DNA from: Gammaproteobacteria bacterium
GTDB taxonomy: Bacteria; Pseudomonadota; Gammaproteobacteria; Pseudomonadales; Porticoccaceae
Length of the DNA: 33,289 nt
Assembly: GCA_003645535.1 (NCBI GenBank)
Contig: QNFP01000014.1
Span: 1-33,289 of the forward strand
Direction of reading: 5' to 3'
The notes beneath the pieces were generated by a model. It had not been told where the DNA came from. It saw only the letters and a program-made list of their open reading frames with translations, and did not search any database. This document shows positions 1-9,406 of this stretch, piece after piece. A program made the position numbers and the translations under genes. The first letter of the stretch is position 1. Every line of letters begins with the position of its first letter.

Positions 1-199
1 ATGGCCCTCTAACAAGGGCGTGTTTTGTTTAACTGCAAGACTCATGAAATATCAGGTAACTGACGTCTGGTTTCAATGAGGGGGATTAAAACGCCGTATA
101 GAGCGCAAGTAAAATAACGCTTTTTAATATGCTTATTTCGAATATAAACGGGTTTGAACTAGCTATTCTGTATTGCTGGCCCGCGCAGGGAGCAGGTCA

Positions 200-1060
200 T
201 CAGCTGGGTTGAGTGCCAGCTTGAGTACCAGCTTGAGAGCTGGGTAGTGAACATAGACCCTGAGTAATTTCCCACAGGCGCCGACCATCTTCTCTGTCGT
301 AAGAGATTTTAGATGTTTTTGCCACTTTACAGTTGTTGAAATATTTTCCGCTAACACCTTCTAGCTCGGGGGATGTAGCCAAATACAGCGTAGTACGTGC
401 GCCTTTCTCAGGTGTGGCGAGGAACATATTCATCCAGCCAGGGAAGCCAATATTGGTCGCTACTGCACCTGGGTGCAACGCATTGACAGTAACGCCAGTG
501 CCATGGAGTTTTTCGGCCAGATCATAAGTGTAATGAATCATGGCCAGTTTAGATTGGCCATAGGCGCTATAAGCACCAAATTTCTTTTCGCACTGGAGAT
601 CATCAAAATTAATTTTCCCCATCTTATGCATCATCGATGCGACGTTGATGATCCGCGCCGGTGCGCTGGCTTTAAGTAAATCCAGCAATAAGTCGGTTAA
701 TAAGAATGTCGCCAGGTGATGTACGGCGAACTGCATTTCAAAACCGTCCGCTGATACTTCTCGTTGCCTGGACATTAAGCCTGCGTTGTGGATAAGGACA
801 TGAAGCTGGTCGTAGCGACTATTTACGTCGTCAGCTAATTTGCGCACCTCGGCTAAAGAAGACAGGTCGGCTACCAGTAAATCAATCTGGTTGTTGCCGG
901 TTGAGGAAATGAGGTTCTGACGAGCAGCTTCACCTTTGCCCTGGTTGCGACAAACCATGATGACTTTTGCGCCCCTGGCGGCTAGCCCTCGGACCGTCTC
1001 TAAACCGATGCCAGAGTTGGCTCCGGTGACTAAACAGGTTTTACCTTCCATTAGCGTCAC
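200..1060 (-). CDS. SDR family NAD(P)-dependent oxidoreductase (retinol dehydrogenase-like)
   Basis: ORF 286 aa; TGANSGIG cofactor motif, NAG motif (LIHNAG), YGQSK active-site motif (YxxxK). Confidence 0.93.
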   Translation of the reverse strand: MTLMEGKTCLVTGANSGIGLETVRGLAARGAKVIMVCRNQGKGEAARQNLISSTGNNQIDLLVADLSSLAEVRKLADDVNSRYDQLHVLIHNAGLMSRQREVSADGFEMQFAVHHLATFLLTDLLLDLLKASAPARIINVASMMHKMGKINFDDLQCEKKFGAYSAYGQSKLAMIHYTYDLAEKLHGTGVTVNALHPGAVATNIGFPGWMNMFLATPEKGARTTLYLATSPELEGVSGKYFNNCKVAKTSKISYDREDGRRLWEITQGLCSLPSSQAGTQAGTQPS

Positions 1061-1104
1061 CTTATTTTATTTTTTTAAGGTATGTTGTGTCGGTACGCGT
1101 TTAA

Positions 1105-2319
1105 CTATAGCTTTTCTAGCAGCCGTTGCAATTCAGATGTGCCAATAAAGCCCAGGCCGCCGATAATATTCATCATGGCATCGAGGTGGGTTTTGTTCTC
1201 GTGGGCCACTCTTAATGCCGTGCACGAGATTGAGCCGACTTTGTAGTGGGTAAAAATGTCATACCAGGTTAATAATTTATGATCGACTGTATAGCCGGTT
1301 AGGGTCTGGTATTTTTCGACAAACTCATCAAAGTACATTAAACCGCTGCAGCGTACGCCACCGTCGCCGTCGGGTGTGCCGAGCATTTTGCAGCGGTTGT
1401 AGGCAAGGTCTTCATGGAAGTCGCCCAGGTGGCAGAGTTCCCAGTCAAGGATGGCGTTTATTTGCTGATCATCGTCATACATGAAATTACCGCTGCGATA
1501 ATCGCCATGAACAATCACGGGATTTTCAACCATCGGCATATTCTCTTTAAGCCAGATCGCAGCCTGTTCCATCACCGGGTGGGCTTCCAGCGTATCTTCC
1601 TGCCAGATCCTTTCCCAGAGCCCCAATGACCATTCGTTGGCCTCTGTGGTGCCGGGTTTGGGTTTGTCATAGGTTGATAAATCTTTCCTGCGCCAATCGA
1701 CCGTGTGGATGGCAGCAAGGTGGCGGACAAACTGGTCTTTGAGTGCTTCACGTAAGCCCGGTTCAAAATACATGCCCAGGCCGGTGACTTTGCCGCCATC
1801 TTCAGGTTGCACCGTGCCCTCTAAAAAATTGGCGATCAGAAACGGGTGCCCCAGACTCTCGGCAGTGTGATCGACCCAGAATATCTCTGGTACTGGCACC
1901 TCTCCCCACATCGCACGTAGAACCTGAGCTTCTCGTAAACGGTGGGTTTCTACCACTGACTCTGCGGGATCCATGCGCAAAATGAGTTTGCGGGTTTCTC
2001 GCTCTCCGCAAGGGTCTTCCCCGGCGGTTCTATTCCAGGTCAGGTCAAAGGTGAACTGTTCCTTTGAGGCGCCACCGGTTAGTCTTTTTAAGTTTTTAAT
2101 AACAGCGTCGTCCTGACCACTGACTGATTTCACGTAGTTGATCAGACGAGTTTCCAGTTCATTGAAATCGGTTTTATGTGCGCCGGTTTGGGTGCGATTA
2201 ACCAGCTTTTTAGTGAGCACCTCATCCAGGGTTTTCTCCACCGGGTAGGTGGTGCGGATAGATTCAATCCATTCAGGGGTGGGCTGGGAGCGAAGTTTGA
2301 GAGTTGTTGTCTGGCTCAT
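1105..2319 (-). CDS. Phosphotransferase family protein (APH/choline kinase-like, of the kind often found near acyl-CoA dehydrogenases)
   Basis: ORF 404 aa; VIVHGDYRSGNFMYD (HGDxxxxN) and AILDWELCHLGD (DWE) motifs. Confidence 0.9.
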   Translation of the reverse strand: MSQTTTLKLRSQPTPEWIESIRTTYPVEKTLDEVLTKKLVNRTQTGAHKTDFNELETRLINYVKSVSGQDDAVIKNLKRLTGGASKEQFTFDLTWNRTAGEDPCGERETRKLILRMDPAESVVETHRLREAQVLRAMWGEVPVPEIFWVDHTAESLGHPFLIANFLEGTVQPEDGGKVTGLGMYFEPGLREALKDQFVRHLAAIHTVDWRRKDLSTYDKPKPGTTEANEWSLGLWERIWQEDTLEAHPVMEQAAIWLKENMPMVENPVIVHGDYRSGNFMYDDDQQINAILDWELCHLGDFHEDLAYNRCKMLGTPDGDGGVRCSGLMYFDEFVEKYQTLTGYTVDHKLLTWYDIFTHYKVGSISCTALRVAHENKTHLDAMMNIIGGLGFIGTSELQRLLEKL

Positions 2320-2406
2320 CTTTGTGGGCTTCTTTTGCTTATAGGAAAGTTATTTGCAGGGCAGGTTTTTTGTCAGGAGCGGTTATTTATAAAGAGCAGT
2401 TTACTC

Positions 2407-2441
2407 CCGCAGAGATGCGCAGCACATGCGCGTCTCTGTGG
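2407..2441. repeat. Imperfect inverted repeat / hairpin (about 15 bp stem, 5 nt loop)
   Basis: CCGCAGAGATGCGCA-gcaca-TGCGCGTCTCTGTGG; all positions pair as + strand RNA if G-U wobbles are allowed. Confidence 0.6.
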
Positions 2442-2458
2442 AAGTAGTGATGGGGTGC

Positions 2459-3388
2459 CTAATTACTACTAACGTCCTGAACCTCGCCCCAGCCCGTAAC
2501 CCCGTCCATTTCCCAGCGCAAAAACGATTGCGTAGCATAGACAAAAGGCCAGGGTTGCCAGGGGTTTGAGGTGAAGGCAGTGCCATTAAAGTTATGTACT
2601 TTGCCACGTTTGTCTTCTACCTGTAGTTCCATATATTGATGCAGGTTCCCGTTGCGACGTAGTTTGCCTGAGCCTTTGGTCAGGCCGTAGACCTGATCGC
2701 CTTCGCGCACATAACCGTGGACGATGGCGCAGTAATCGTTGATATCATCAGGATTAATAGCCCACAGGCAGTGAACGCTGACATCGTTGTCAAAGTTGGC
2801 GTTGAGCCAGCAGAAATTCGCAAACTGATCTTCTTTACGTTCGCCCCAGCTATGATCCATGCTCGATACGCAATTGATATCGTAGGTCTTGCCATCGATG
2901 GTGAATTTGCCGGTAACGCGACCGGTTTGATCCCAGTGCCCGGCATAGGCTGTGGCCGAGACCATATCGTCGGCAGAGGCGGCTAGTGGATCCTGGTCGG
3001 GATCATGAATATCGTAGGGTTCCATCAGCGCTTTGTATTGCACATCGATGGAAACACCCCGCTGGTCATCAAACTTAATGTCGTAATCCATCACCGGTTT
3101 GGTGCATTTAATAGCCAGACCATTGCCCAACTTATAATCGTCGAAATCGCTGTCGGGGAATGGTAAATGCACCTGGTTATTGGAATACCTGACCTGGTGG
3201 GGGGTATTAGAGAAGCCATCGGTGACGGTGATACTTGACAGCACGACCCCGGCGTTTTGTCGAGTTAGTACATAGACGTTGACGTGTATGGCTTCCTCCT
3301 GGACATAAAAACCAAAGTAATTGGTTTCTGCCCAGTAGTGGTCATCGGATGTGGGGGTGTGAAAGTACATGTCTTTTTCGGTGATCAT
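2459..3388 (-). CDS. Conserved hypothetical protein, probable CrtC/AttH-like (hydroxyneurosporene synthase-type) beta-barrel fold; DUF7064-like
   Basis: ORF 309 aa; SMDHSWGERK motif resembles the DHxWG motif of CrtC/AttH-like proteins; co-directional with the APH-like gene. Confidence 0.65.
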   Translation of the reverse strand: MITEKDMYFHTPTSDDHYWAETNYFGFYVQEEAIHVNVYVLTRQNAGVVLSSITVTDGFSNTPHQVRYSNNQVHLPFPDSDFDDYKLGNGLAIKCTKPVMDYDIKFDDQRGVSIDVQYKALMEPYDIHDPDQDPLAASADDMVSATAYAGHWDQTGRVTGKFTIDGKTYDINCVSSMDHSWGERKEDQFANFCWLNANFDNDVSVHCLWAINPDDINDYCAIVHGYVREGDQVYGLTKGSGKLRRNGNLHQYMELQVEDKRGKVHNFNGTAFTSNPWQPWPFVYATQSFLRWEMDGVTGWGEVQDVSSN

Positions 3389-3611
3389 GGTGGTTCCTCG
3401 TTAATTAGTGTTAATTAGCCCTTGTAAATCCTGTGAATGCTACTTGTCTAAAAATGCTGCTTGCCTGTGAATGACTGGAGTAAAAGGCGATGGGAAAAGC
3501 AAAAATAGTTCGGCCTGCATTTAGACTGATTTTTGGCTAAAAATAAAGTCCGGCGTGGTGCGGTGTTTTGGTTCATTTGCCCAGCTGCTTACAAGCTGCT
3601 GATCTAGCTCC

Positions 3612-4790
3612 TTAAAAGCCGCTGAGATCAGCAAATCGCTGACGATGAAAGTTGCTATCCCCAAGTGTTATCTCCGCCACCCGCGCCCGTTTCATAAACA
3701 GGCCAATATCTTCTTCATCGGTCATGCCAATACCGCCAAACATCTGAATCGATTCTCGGCCAATTAGATTAGCCGCATCGGATGTTCTGGCCTTGGCGGC
3801 GCTAATGAGCAGGCTGGTATCATCACTCTTGCCGTCGCTTTTGTCATTATTCTTATCATCAAGAGCGCGCAACGCTGCCATGGTCATTGAGAGCGCATGT
3901 TCACGCTCACAGAACATATCCGCTGCACGATGTTTTAAAGCCTGGAATGTGCCGATAAGTGCGCCAAATTGTTGACGGGTTTTCAGATACTCGAGGGTTC
4001 GCTCAAAAGCCTCAGACATGATGCCGACCAGTTCGGCATTAAGCCCGGCGATAGCGCAATCAAACACCGGCTCCAGTATCTCTGCGGCCTTGCCCAACTC
4101 GCCGACCAGCTGTTGAGCCGACACTTCTGTGCCGTCGAACTCGATCAATGCAGCATTGCGGCTATCGAGCAGCTGTACATCGCTGATACTTATGTCAGGA
4201 GCATCGGGATCGACAAGAAACAGGCTTAGGCCGTCTCTGTCGCCTGTTGAGCCGGAGGTGCGAGCTAATACCACCAGCTGATCCGCGCCATAGCCATCCA
4301 GCACAAAACGCTTTTCGCCGCTTATTTTAAAACCGTCGGTTGTGGTTTCTGCACGGGTGTTGACCTGCCAGGGTGAAAATCGTCCGCTTTCCTGAAAAGC
4401 CAGTGCCAATGTCTTTTCGCCAGTGCAAATGCCAGGCAGCCACTCCTGTTTCTGGTCTTCGTTACCACCCAGTAAAAGCGTGTTGCCTGCCAGTAGGACA
4501 GTGGATAAAAACGGTTGCGCGGCCAGCGATCGACCCAGTTCTTCCAGTACGACACCCAGTTCAGCGTAGCCGAGACCGAGGCCGCCGTATTGTTCAGGGA
4601 AAATAATACCGGTCCAGCCCAATTCGGCCATTTGTTGCCAGTGCTTTCGGGAGTAGCGCAGCCGAAATGTGTCATTTTCAGCTGCCTGGTCGCGAAACTG
4701 ACGAACCTGGTTGACAGCAAAGGTGGCGTTGACGAATTCTCGCGCTGAGCGCTTCAGTAATTCCTGTTCTTCAGTGAGAACCAGTACCAT
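3612..4790 (-). CDS. Acyl-CoA dehydrogenase family protein
   Basis: ORF 392 aa; LTEEQELLKRSAREF N-terminus, ELGWTGIIFPEQYGG, RQQFGALIGTFQALKHRAADM, IQMFGGIGMTDE motifs. Confidence 0.93.
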   Translation of the reverse strand: MVLVLTEEQELLKRSAREFVNATFAVNQVRQFRDQAAENDTFRLRYSRKHWQQMAELGWTGIIFPEQYGGLGLGYAELGVVLEELGRSLAAQPFLSTVLLAGNTLLLGGNEDQKQEWLPGICTGEKTLALAFQESGRFSPWQVNTRAETTTDGFKISGEKRFVLDGYGADQLVVLARTSGSTGDRDGLSLFLVDPDAPDISISDVQLLDSRNAALIEFDGTEVSAQQLVGELGKAAEILEPVFDCAIAGLNAELVGIMSEAFERTLEYLKTRQQFGALIGTFQALKHRAADMFCEREHALSMTMAALRALDDKNNDKSDGKSDDTSLLISAAKARTSDAANLIGRESIQMFGGIGMTDEEDIGLFMKRARVAEITLGDSNFHRQRFADLSGF

Positions 4791-4853
4791 AAGATATTGT
4801 CCTGTAGCGCGCAGTTTCAGTGCGCATGGTTATTTTTTAGGGGCAGGATGAAT

Positions 4854-6038
4854 TTATTCGGGTAGGTCGAGCACGCGTTTGGCGATAACATTGCGCTGAA
4901 TTTCATTGGTACCGCCTTCGATGGAATTACCCTTGGCGCGGAGCCATTGTCGCGTAGTGCGCGTAGCAGCGGGGCTAAAGCCCGGCCCTTCCCAGCCGAT
5001 GCCATCGGCACCTCTGATACTGATCATTATTTCGTGGCGTCGGTTGGTTAATTCGCTGCCATGGAGTTTCAGCATTGAGGCGATGTGTCCTCCTCCCTGG
5101 CCGGCTCTGGCTTCGTCGGCACTGCGGCTCATGGTGGTGCGCAATGCCAGGCTGTCCAGCTCGCATTGGGCTACCTGGTTGCGAATCGTCGCGTCGGCAA
5201 TATGACCCTGGTCATCGGTGCCCAGTTCCTGGGCGGCCAGTTCGGGCAGGGTCAGTGCTCGCCGGGCATCGCCCCGGCCAATGGATCCCAGGGCCTGTCG
5301 TTCGTGCTGGAGCAGTTGTTTGGCGAGTGTCCAGCCCTGGCCAGGATGACCCATTAAATTCTCTTTGGGGACTCGGACATCATCGAAAAATGTCTGGCAA
5401 AAAGCTGAAGGACCACTGATTAAACGTATGGGTGACACGGAAATACCGGGCGTTTTCATATCGATCAGTAAAAAACTGATGCCCTCATGTTTTGATGCCT
5501 CGGGATCGGTGCGTACCAGACAGAACATCCAGTCAGCATCGTCGGCATGGGAGGTCCAGATTTTCTGGCCGTTAACGACAAATTCGTCGCCCACTAATTC
5601 GGCCCGTGTTGACAGGCTGGCCAGGTCAGATCCGGAACCAGGCTCGCTATAACCCTGGCACCAGAATACTTCATCGCGGGCTATTTTTGGCAGGTGCTGT
5701 TGTTTTTGTTCGGGTGTGCCGTGCTCTAGTAGTACTGGCCCCAGCAGGGACAGACCGGCGCTAATCGGTACTGCCCTGACTTTGGCGCGGCGCTGTTCCT
5801 GAGCAAGAACGCGGGCCTGGTCTACCGAAAAACCTGCGCCGCCGTACTCTTTGGGCCAGGTCGGCGCCAACAGACCCTGTGTGGCCATTCGTTGCAGCCA
5901 CGCCAGTTCATGGGGTTTTGATTGTCGTGGATCCTGGCCATCGGCACCGGGCACCAGACGAAGTTGCTCAGGATAGTTTTGCTCGATCCAGTCACTGATC
6001 AGAACGCGGAATTTTTCGAGATTGGTTTCTTTATTCAT
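4854..6038 (-). CDS. Acyl-CoA dehydrogenase family protein
   Basis: ORF 394 aa; PTWPKEYGGAGFSVDQARV, WCQGYSEPGSGSDLASLSTRAE, GGTNEIQRNVIAKRVLDLP motifs. Confidence 0.95.
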   Translation of the reverse strand: MNKETNLEKFRVLISDWIEQNYPEQLRLVPGADGQDPRQSKPHELAWLQRMATQGLLAPTWPKEYGGAGFSVDQARVLAQEQRRAKVRAVPISAGLSLLGPVLLEHGTPEQKQQHLPKIARDEVFWCQGYSEPGSGSDLASLSTRAELVGDEFVVNGQKIWTSHADDADWMFCLVRTDPEASKHEGISFLLIDMKTPGISVSPIRLISGPSAFCQTFFDDVRVPKENLMGHPGQGWTLAKQLLQHERQALGSIGRGDARRALTLPELAAQELGTDDQGHIADATIRNQVAQCELDSLALRTTMSRSADEARAGQGGGHIASMLKLHGSELTNRRHEIMISIRGADGIGWEGPGFSPAATRTTRQWLRAKGNSIEGGTNEIQRNVIAKRVLDLPE

Positions 6039-6169
6039 AACGTGATTACTGTATTCATGGCTTTCTGGATTTATAGCTTTCCGTATTTATAGTAAGGATT
6101 CTAACGCGCCATTAAGCAAAGTGTAATATTGATTGCACGTAGTAGCTGTTTCAGAGTCATAGCAGGGTA

Positions 6170-6712
6170 CTAGAATGACGAGCCAGGCTGTTTTAGAAAC
6201 TCAATTTCTTCGCGACTTGAGGTTCGACCCAGAATTGCATTCCTGTGGGGATAGCGGCCAAAGCGGTCGATAATTTCTTTATGTCGCAACTCAAATTTTA
6301 AATTGCTCTCTAGCTCGGGTTCGTTATACAGCTTTGCTGCCTGTTGATGGATGAGTGAAGACTCGCTGTGCATAAAGGGCATATATAAGAAAGCCTTTTG
6401 GTCCATGGAGAATCCCTGTTGTACCTTGAGTGCAACAGCGTGTTGCGCTAATATCAGTGCCAGGTTGTCTGTGGCAAAAGCTTGTGCCGAGTCGCGGTAT
6501 ATATTTCGAGAAAACTGATCCAGGACGATGATTTCAGCGAGCCGGCCCAATGCCTGCTCGCGCCATGGGTAAAGTTCACCTCTGCTCGCTGCCCCATGCA
6601 AGCCGACAAATTTCCGGGCGATAGTATTGTCGAGGTCAGAACTTTTTTTCCACCATTGCGCGGGGCTTAATTCACTAAACCAGAAATCGATGACGGGCTG
6701 GAAGGATTCCAT
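6170..6712 (-). CDS. DUF924 family protein
   Basis: ORF 180 aa; PVIDFWFSELSPAQWWKKS, ALGRLAEIIVLDQFSRNIYRDSAQAFATD, FLYMPFMHSES, GRYPHRNAILGR. Confidence 0.92.
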   Translation of the reverse strand: MESFQPVIDFWFSELSPAQWWKKSSDLDNTIARKFVGLHGAASRGELYPWREQALGRLAEIIVLDQFSRNIYRDSAQAFATDNLALILAQHAVALKVQQGFSMDQKAFLYMPFMHSESSLIHQQAAKLYNEPELESNLKFELRHKEIIDRFGRYPHRNAILGRTSSREEIEFLKQPGSSF

Positions 6713-6757
6713 AGGGAGCTTCTATGTTAAATCTTAACGTTAGCAGGCGTGTCGGTT

Positions 6758-7651
6758 TTATGGAAGATGGAGGCCGACGGTCATATCAAGATGCTGATAC
6801 TCGGGGAAACCGCGCTCCGACTGGAATCGCGCCATCTGTTTTGCGAAAACCTCAAAACCGACCAGTTGGTCTAGTTGTATTATCAGCTGGTCAAGATCGT
6901 CCCCGTTGCGACGACAGCAGTCGATATAGTCCTTGAGTACATCGATCAGTGTTGTTCCTCTCGTCTGCACGAGCCAATGATCTACCTGAAGGAAGTACAC
7001 GGCGCCTCCCCAGTACATAACTGAATATTTCCCCTCCATCCGTAAGCGTGGGGCCGCCGCTACGAATGGCTGAGTCGGGTAAGCGTAGTCGTGTTCTGCT
7101 CTGACTATGCTGCGGTGATAGCGTTGAGCCATTTTCTGCTTACTTAGTACGCCCATGGTGTGCAACACCTGGTACTGCATAAAGCTGGCAAAGCCCTCAG
7201 CGAACCAGGCGTTTTGAGAGCCCAGGTACGGCAATATCAGGTGGCTGATTTCGTGAGCGGCAGTCCAGTCTCGGCGAAAGCTGTCGAGAGAATATAATGG
7301 ATCCACGTAGAAGCGCACTCCTGGTGTGCGAGAGCGAATAGTGTTCGCCCAGGGGACGGGTTCGCGAGCGTGGCCACGGCGAAAAAACTGTATGCGCACC
7401 TCGAAGGGGAATGGCCCCACCAGGGTTTCGACATTTGCGCTTACTTCCGAGATCCAGCTGGTGAGCTTTTGTCGCTCTTTCGTCGTAAAGCTGTCCTGCC
7501 AAATAATTATTGGCTCAGCGTGCGCAAGCGTTGATATCCAAATGATCACCACCAAAGCACACAATGTGATGCGCCAGGGTTTGTTCTGTTTAGAAGGCTC
7601 CCATAAAATCCAACGGTGATCTGGCATATTCGCTCGCCCTTTGATGGTCAT
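6758..7651 (-). CDS. Putative secreted or membrane-anchored zinc metalloprotease (gluzincin, peptidase MA-like)
   Basis: ORF 297 aa; N-terminal hydrophobic segment (LCALVVIIWISTLAHA), HEISH (HExxH) followed by NAWFAEGFASFMQY. Confidence 0.7.
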   Translation of the reverse strand: MTIKGRANMPDHRWILWEPSKQNKPWRITLCALVVIIWISTLAHAEPIIIWQDSFTTKERQKLTSWISEVSANVETLVGPFPFEVRIQFFRRGHAREPVPWANTIRSRTPGVRFYVDPLYSLDSFRRDWTAAHEISHLILPYLGSQNAWFAEGFASFMQYQVLHTMGVLSKQKMAQRYHRSIVRAEHDYAYPTQPFVAAAPRLRMEGKYSVMYWGGAVYFLQVDHWLVQTRGTTLIDVLKDYIDCCRRNGDDLDQLIIQLDQLVGFEVFAKQMARFQSERGFPEYQHLDMTVGLHLP

Positions 7652-7810
7652 AACCAGCGTAGCCTTTTATATAGCAGCTCTCGTTTAATTGTGACTTACC
7701 TGGGAATGGATTGTTTTGTGACCGGCAACTGAAATAAATCGGCACTAGTAAGAGATCTGGCCCACATAAAGTCTGGTTAAAAAAGTAGTGACATAGATGA
7801 ATCAAATCGC

Positions 7811-9070
7811 TCAGCACTGGGATTTCGAATCAATTCCGTAGATTTTACGCAGGTCTTCAATCACAAGACGCTCGTCACCTTTCCATATACCTTCATTGCC
7901 AAGGTTTATGTCGGCCAGGTTTTTACGCCCAACAACCCTTCTTATGAAATTGATTATGGTTTCGCTCACATACATGGGTTGATCTGTGTGGGCGAAATGG
8001 CCTGCGTTGGGAATGTAGTGCACCTGCACATCATCAGTACCCAGTACATATGCGAAGCGTTGAGTTTGCGCTGCAGGCATCATATTGTCGTATTGACCCC
8101 AGGCGATAAGACAGGGCACGGTTATTTTTTCGTATTCAACCCCATTGGGATTTTTGTCCTTGTGGTAGGGGAGAAGTAGAGCTGGACTCAAAACAGCGGC
8201 TCGATCAGCGAGTACCCGCATATTGTGCAGGTTCAGCCGCAGGGTGGTAGATTTAGCCACATTCGTTACGCCGTCCTCCAGACCGTTGCGTTCGTAGTCT
8301 ACATCGACGTAGGGAAATAGAAGTAATCTCAGTTTGTACTGATTGTAAACTGCTGGATTGTGAACCATCGTTTTTAAAATCTGTACAAGGGTTTGATCAA
8401 ACGCGCCAAAAGCATTGGCAAATATCTGATCACCTTCCGGTGTATTGGGAATCTGGGATGCTCTGCCAATTGCCTGAATTTCATTGACCGGATAACCATC
8501 AAAAGTGATGGCGTCAAATTGCACAAGAGCCAGCAGTCGGTCGTTGTGCATTGCCGCGTAGCAGGACGCGATACCGCTGCCCCAGTCATCGGCAATCAAG
8601 ATGAATTTCCTTCCCGGATAGATCTGCTGCATTAATTTTTCAATATAATCAGTGTCATTCACCCAGTGCCAACAATTGTTTTCTGCGGGATTATCCTTGC
8701 GACCGTACATTCTGGGTTGTGAGCTTTCACCCATCCCCAACATGTCAATGGCGATAGTCTCGCAAAATCGACTCAGATATCTTTGCACCTCTTCCCATTG
8801 AGCTCTGTTGCAGGGCACGCCGTGAATAAATAGCACCAGCGGGCCTTTATCACCTTGCCTGGTATAAACAATTTCAAATTGATTGCTCCATTCAGTTTTT
8901 CCGCTATGACGTTGTTGTTCCAGCAATCCTTCATAAGGCGCAGCGTAGTTATAAACCCCATAACTCACTTCACCGCCGGTACGATAAATACTTAAGTCCA
9001 CATCATTGCCTGCCGACCGTACCGGCGCATGGCTTAGTGCGTCATAGAAACCAGGTGTGCTGTTGCTCAT
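7811..9070 (-). CDS. Alpha/beta hydrolase with Asp nucleophile (haloalkane dehalogenase/epoxide hydrolase-like)
   Basis: ORF 419 aa; LFIHGVPCNRAQWEEV oxyanion region, DMLGMGESSQP, nucleophile elbow IADDWGSGIA, late His in NAGHFAHTDQP. Confidence 0.85.
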   Translation of the reverse strand: MSNSTPGFYDALSHAPVRSAGNDVDLSIYRTGGEVSYGVYNYAAPYEGLLEQQRHSGKTEWSNQFEIVYTRQGDKGPLVLFIHGVPCNRAQWEEVQRYLSRFCETIAIDMLGMGESSQPRMYGRKDNPAENNCWHWVNDTDYIEKLMQQIYPGRKFILIADDWGSGIASCYAAMHNDRLLALVQFDAITFDGYPVNEIQAIGRASQIPNTPEGDQIFANAFGAFDQTLVQILKTMVHNPAVYNQYKLRLLLFPYVDVDYERNGLEDGVTNVAKSTTLRLNLHNMRVLADRAAVLSPALLLPYHKDKNPNGVEYEKITVPCLIAWGQYDNMMPAAQTQRFAYVLGTDDVQVHYIPNAGHFAHTDQPMYVSETIINFIRRVVGRKNLADINLGNEGIWKGDERLVIEDLRKIYGIDSKSQC

Positions 9071-9406
9071 GTTTATATCCTTCGCGTTGACTACAAATTA
9101 GTTCGATAGTACAGCTTGTTAATAAATGCTCGTTCAGGAATAGACGACATCTGCGCCGATTAATTCACCAGTCAGCATAAGTTATTTTCATCGCTTGTTT
9201 ATTTATTGACCAGTGCGGCATTAAGATGGCCATAAAAACTGGCAGATAGACGCAACGGCAAAAACCGTATTAGTTGATGACGTTGAGGATCTTTTCCGGC
9301 CCTCGGGTTTATGTTCGATGTTATGGAACTCATGACGTGGTGATATCGATACTTGTTTAATATGCTCTTCTTACTCCCAAAAGAAAGCAAAAAATAAAAA
9401 AAGATT

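Noticed and set aside
3395-3500. Short repeats TTAATTAGTGTTAATTAG and CCTGTGAATG
   Set aside because: Two short copies each; consistent with AT-rich intergenic chance and not enough for a repeat element.
4322-4748. Overlapping ORFs (132, 77, 77 aa) within the acyl-CoA dehydrogenase
   Set aside because: Frame shadows of a clear ACAD coding sequence.
5075-5419. 114-aa + strand ORF opposite the second ACAD
   Set aside because: Antisense shadow with no motifs; the ACAD reading is unambiguous.
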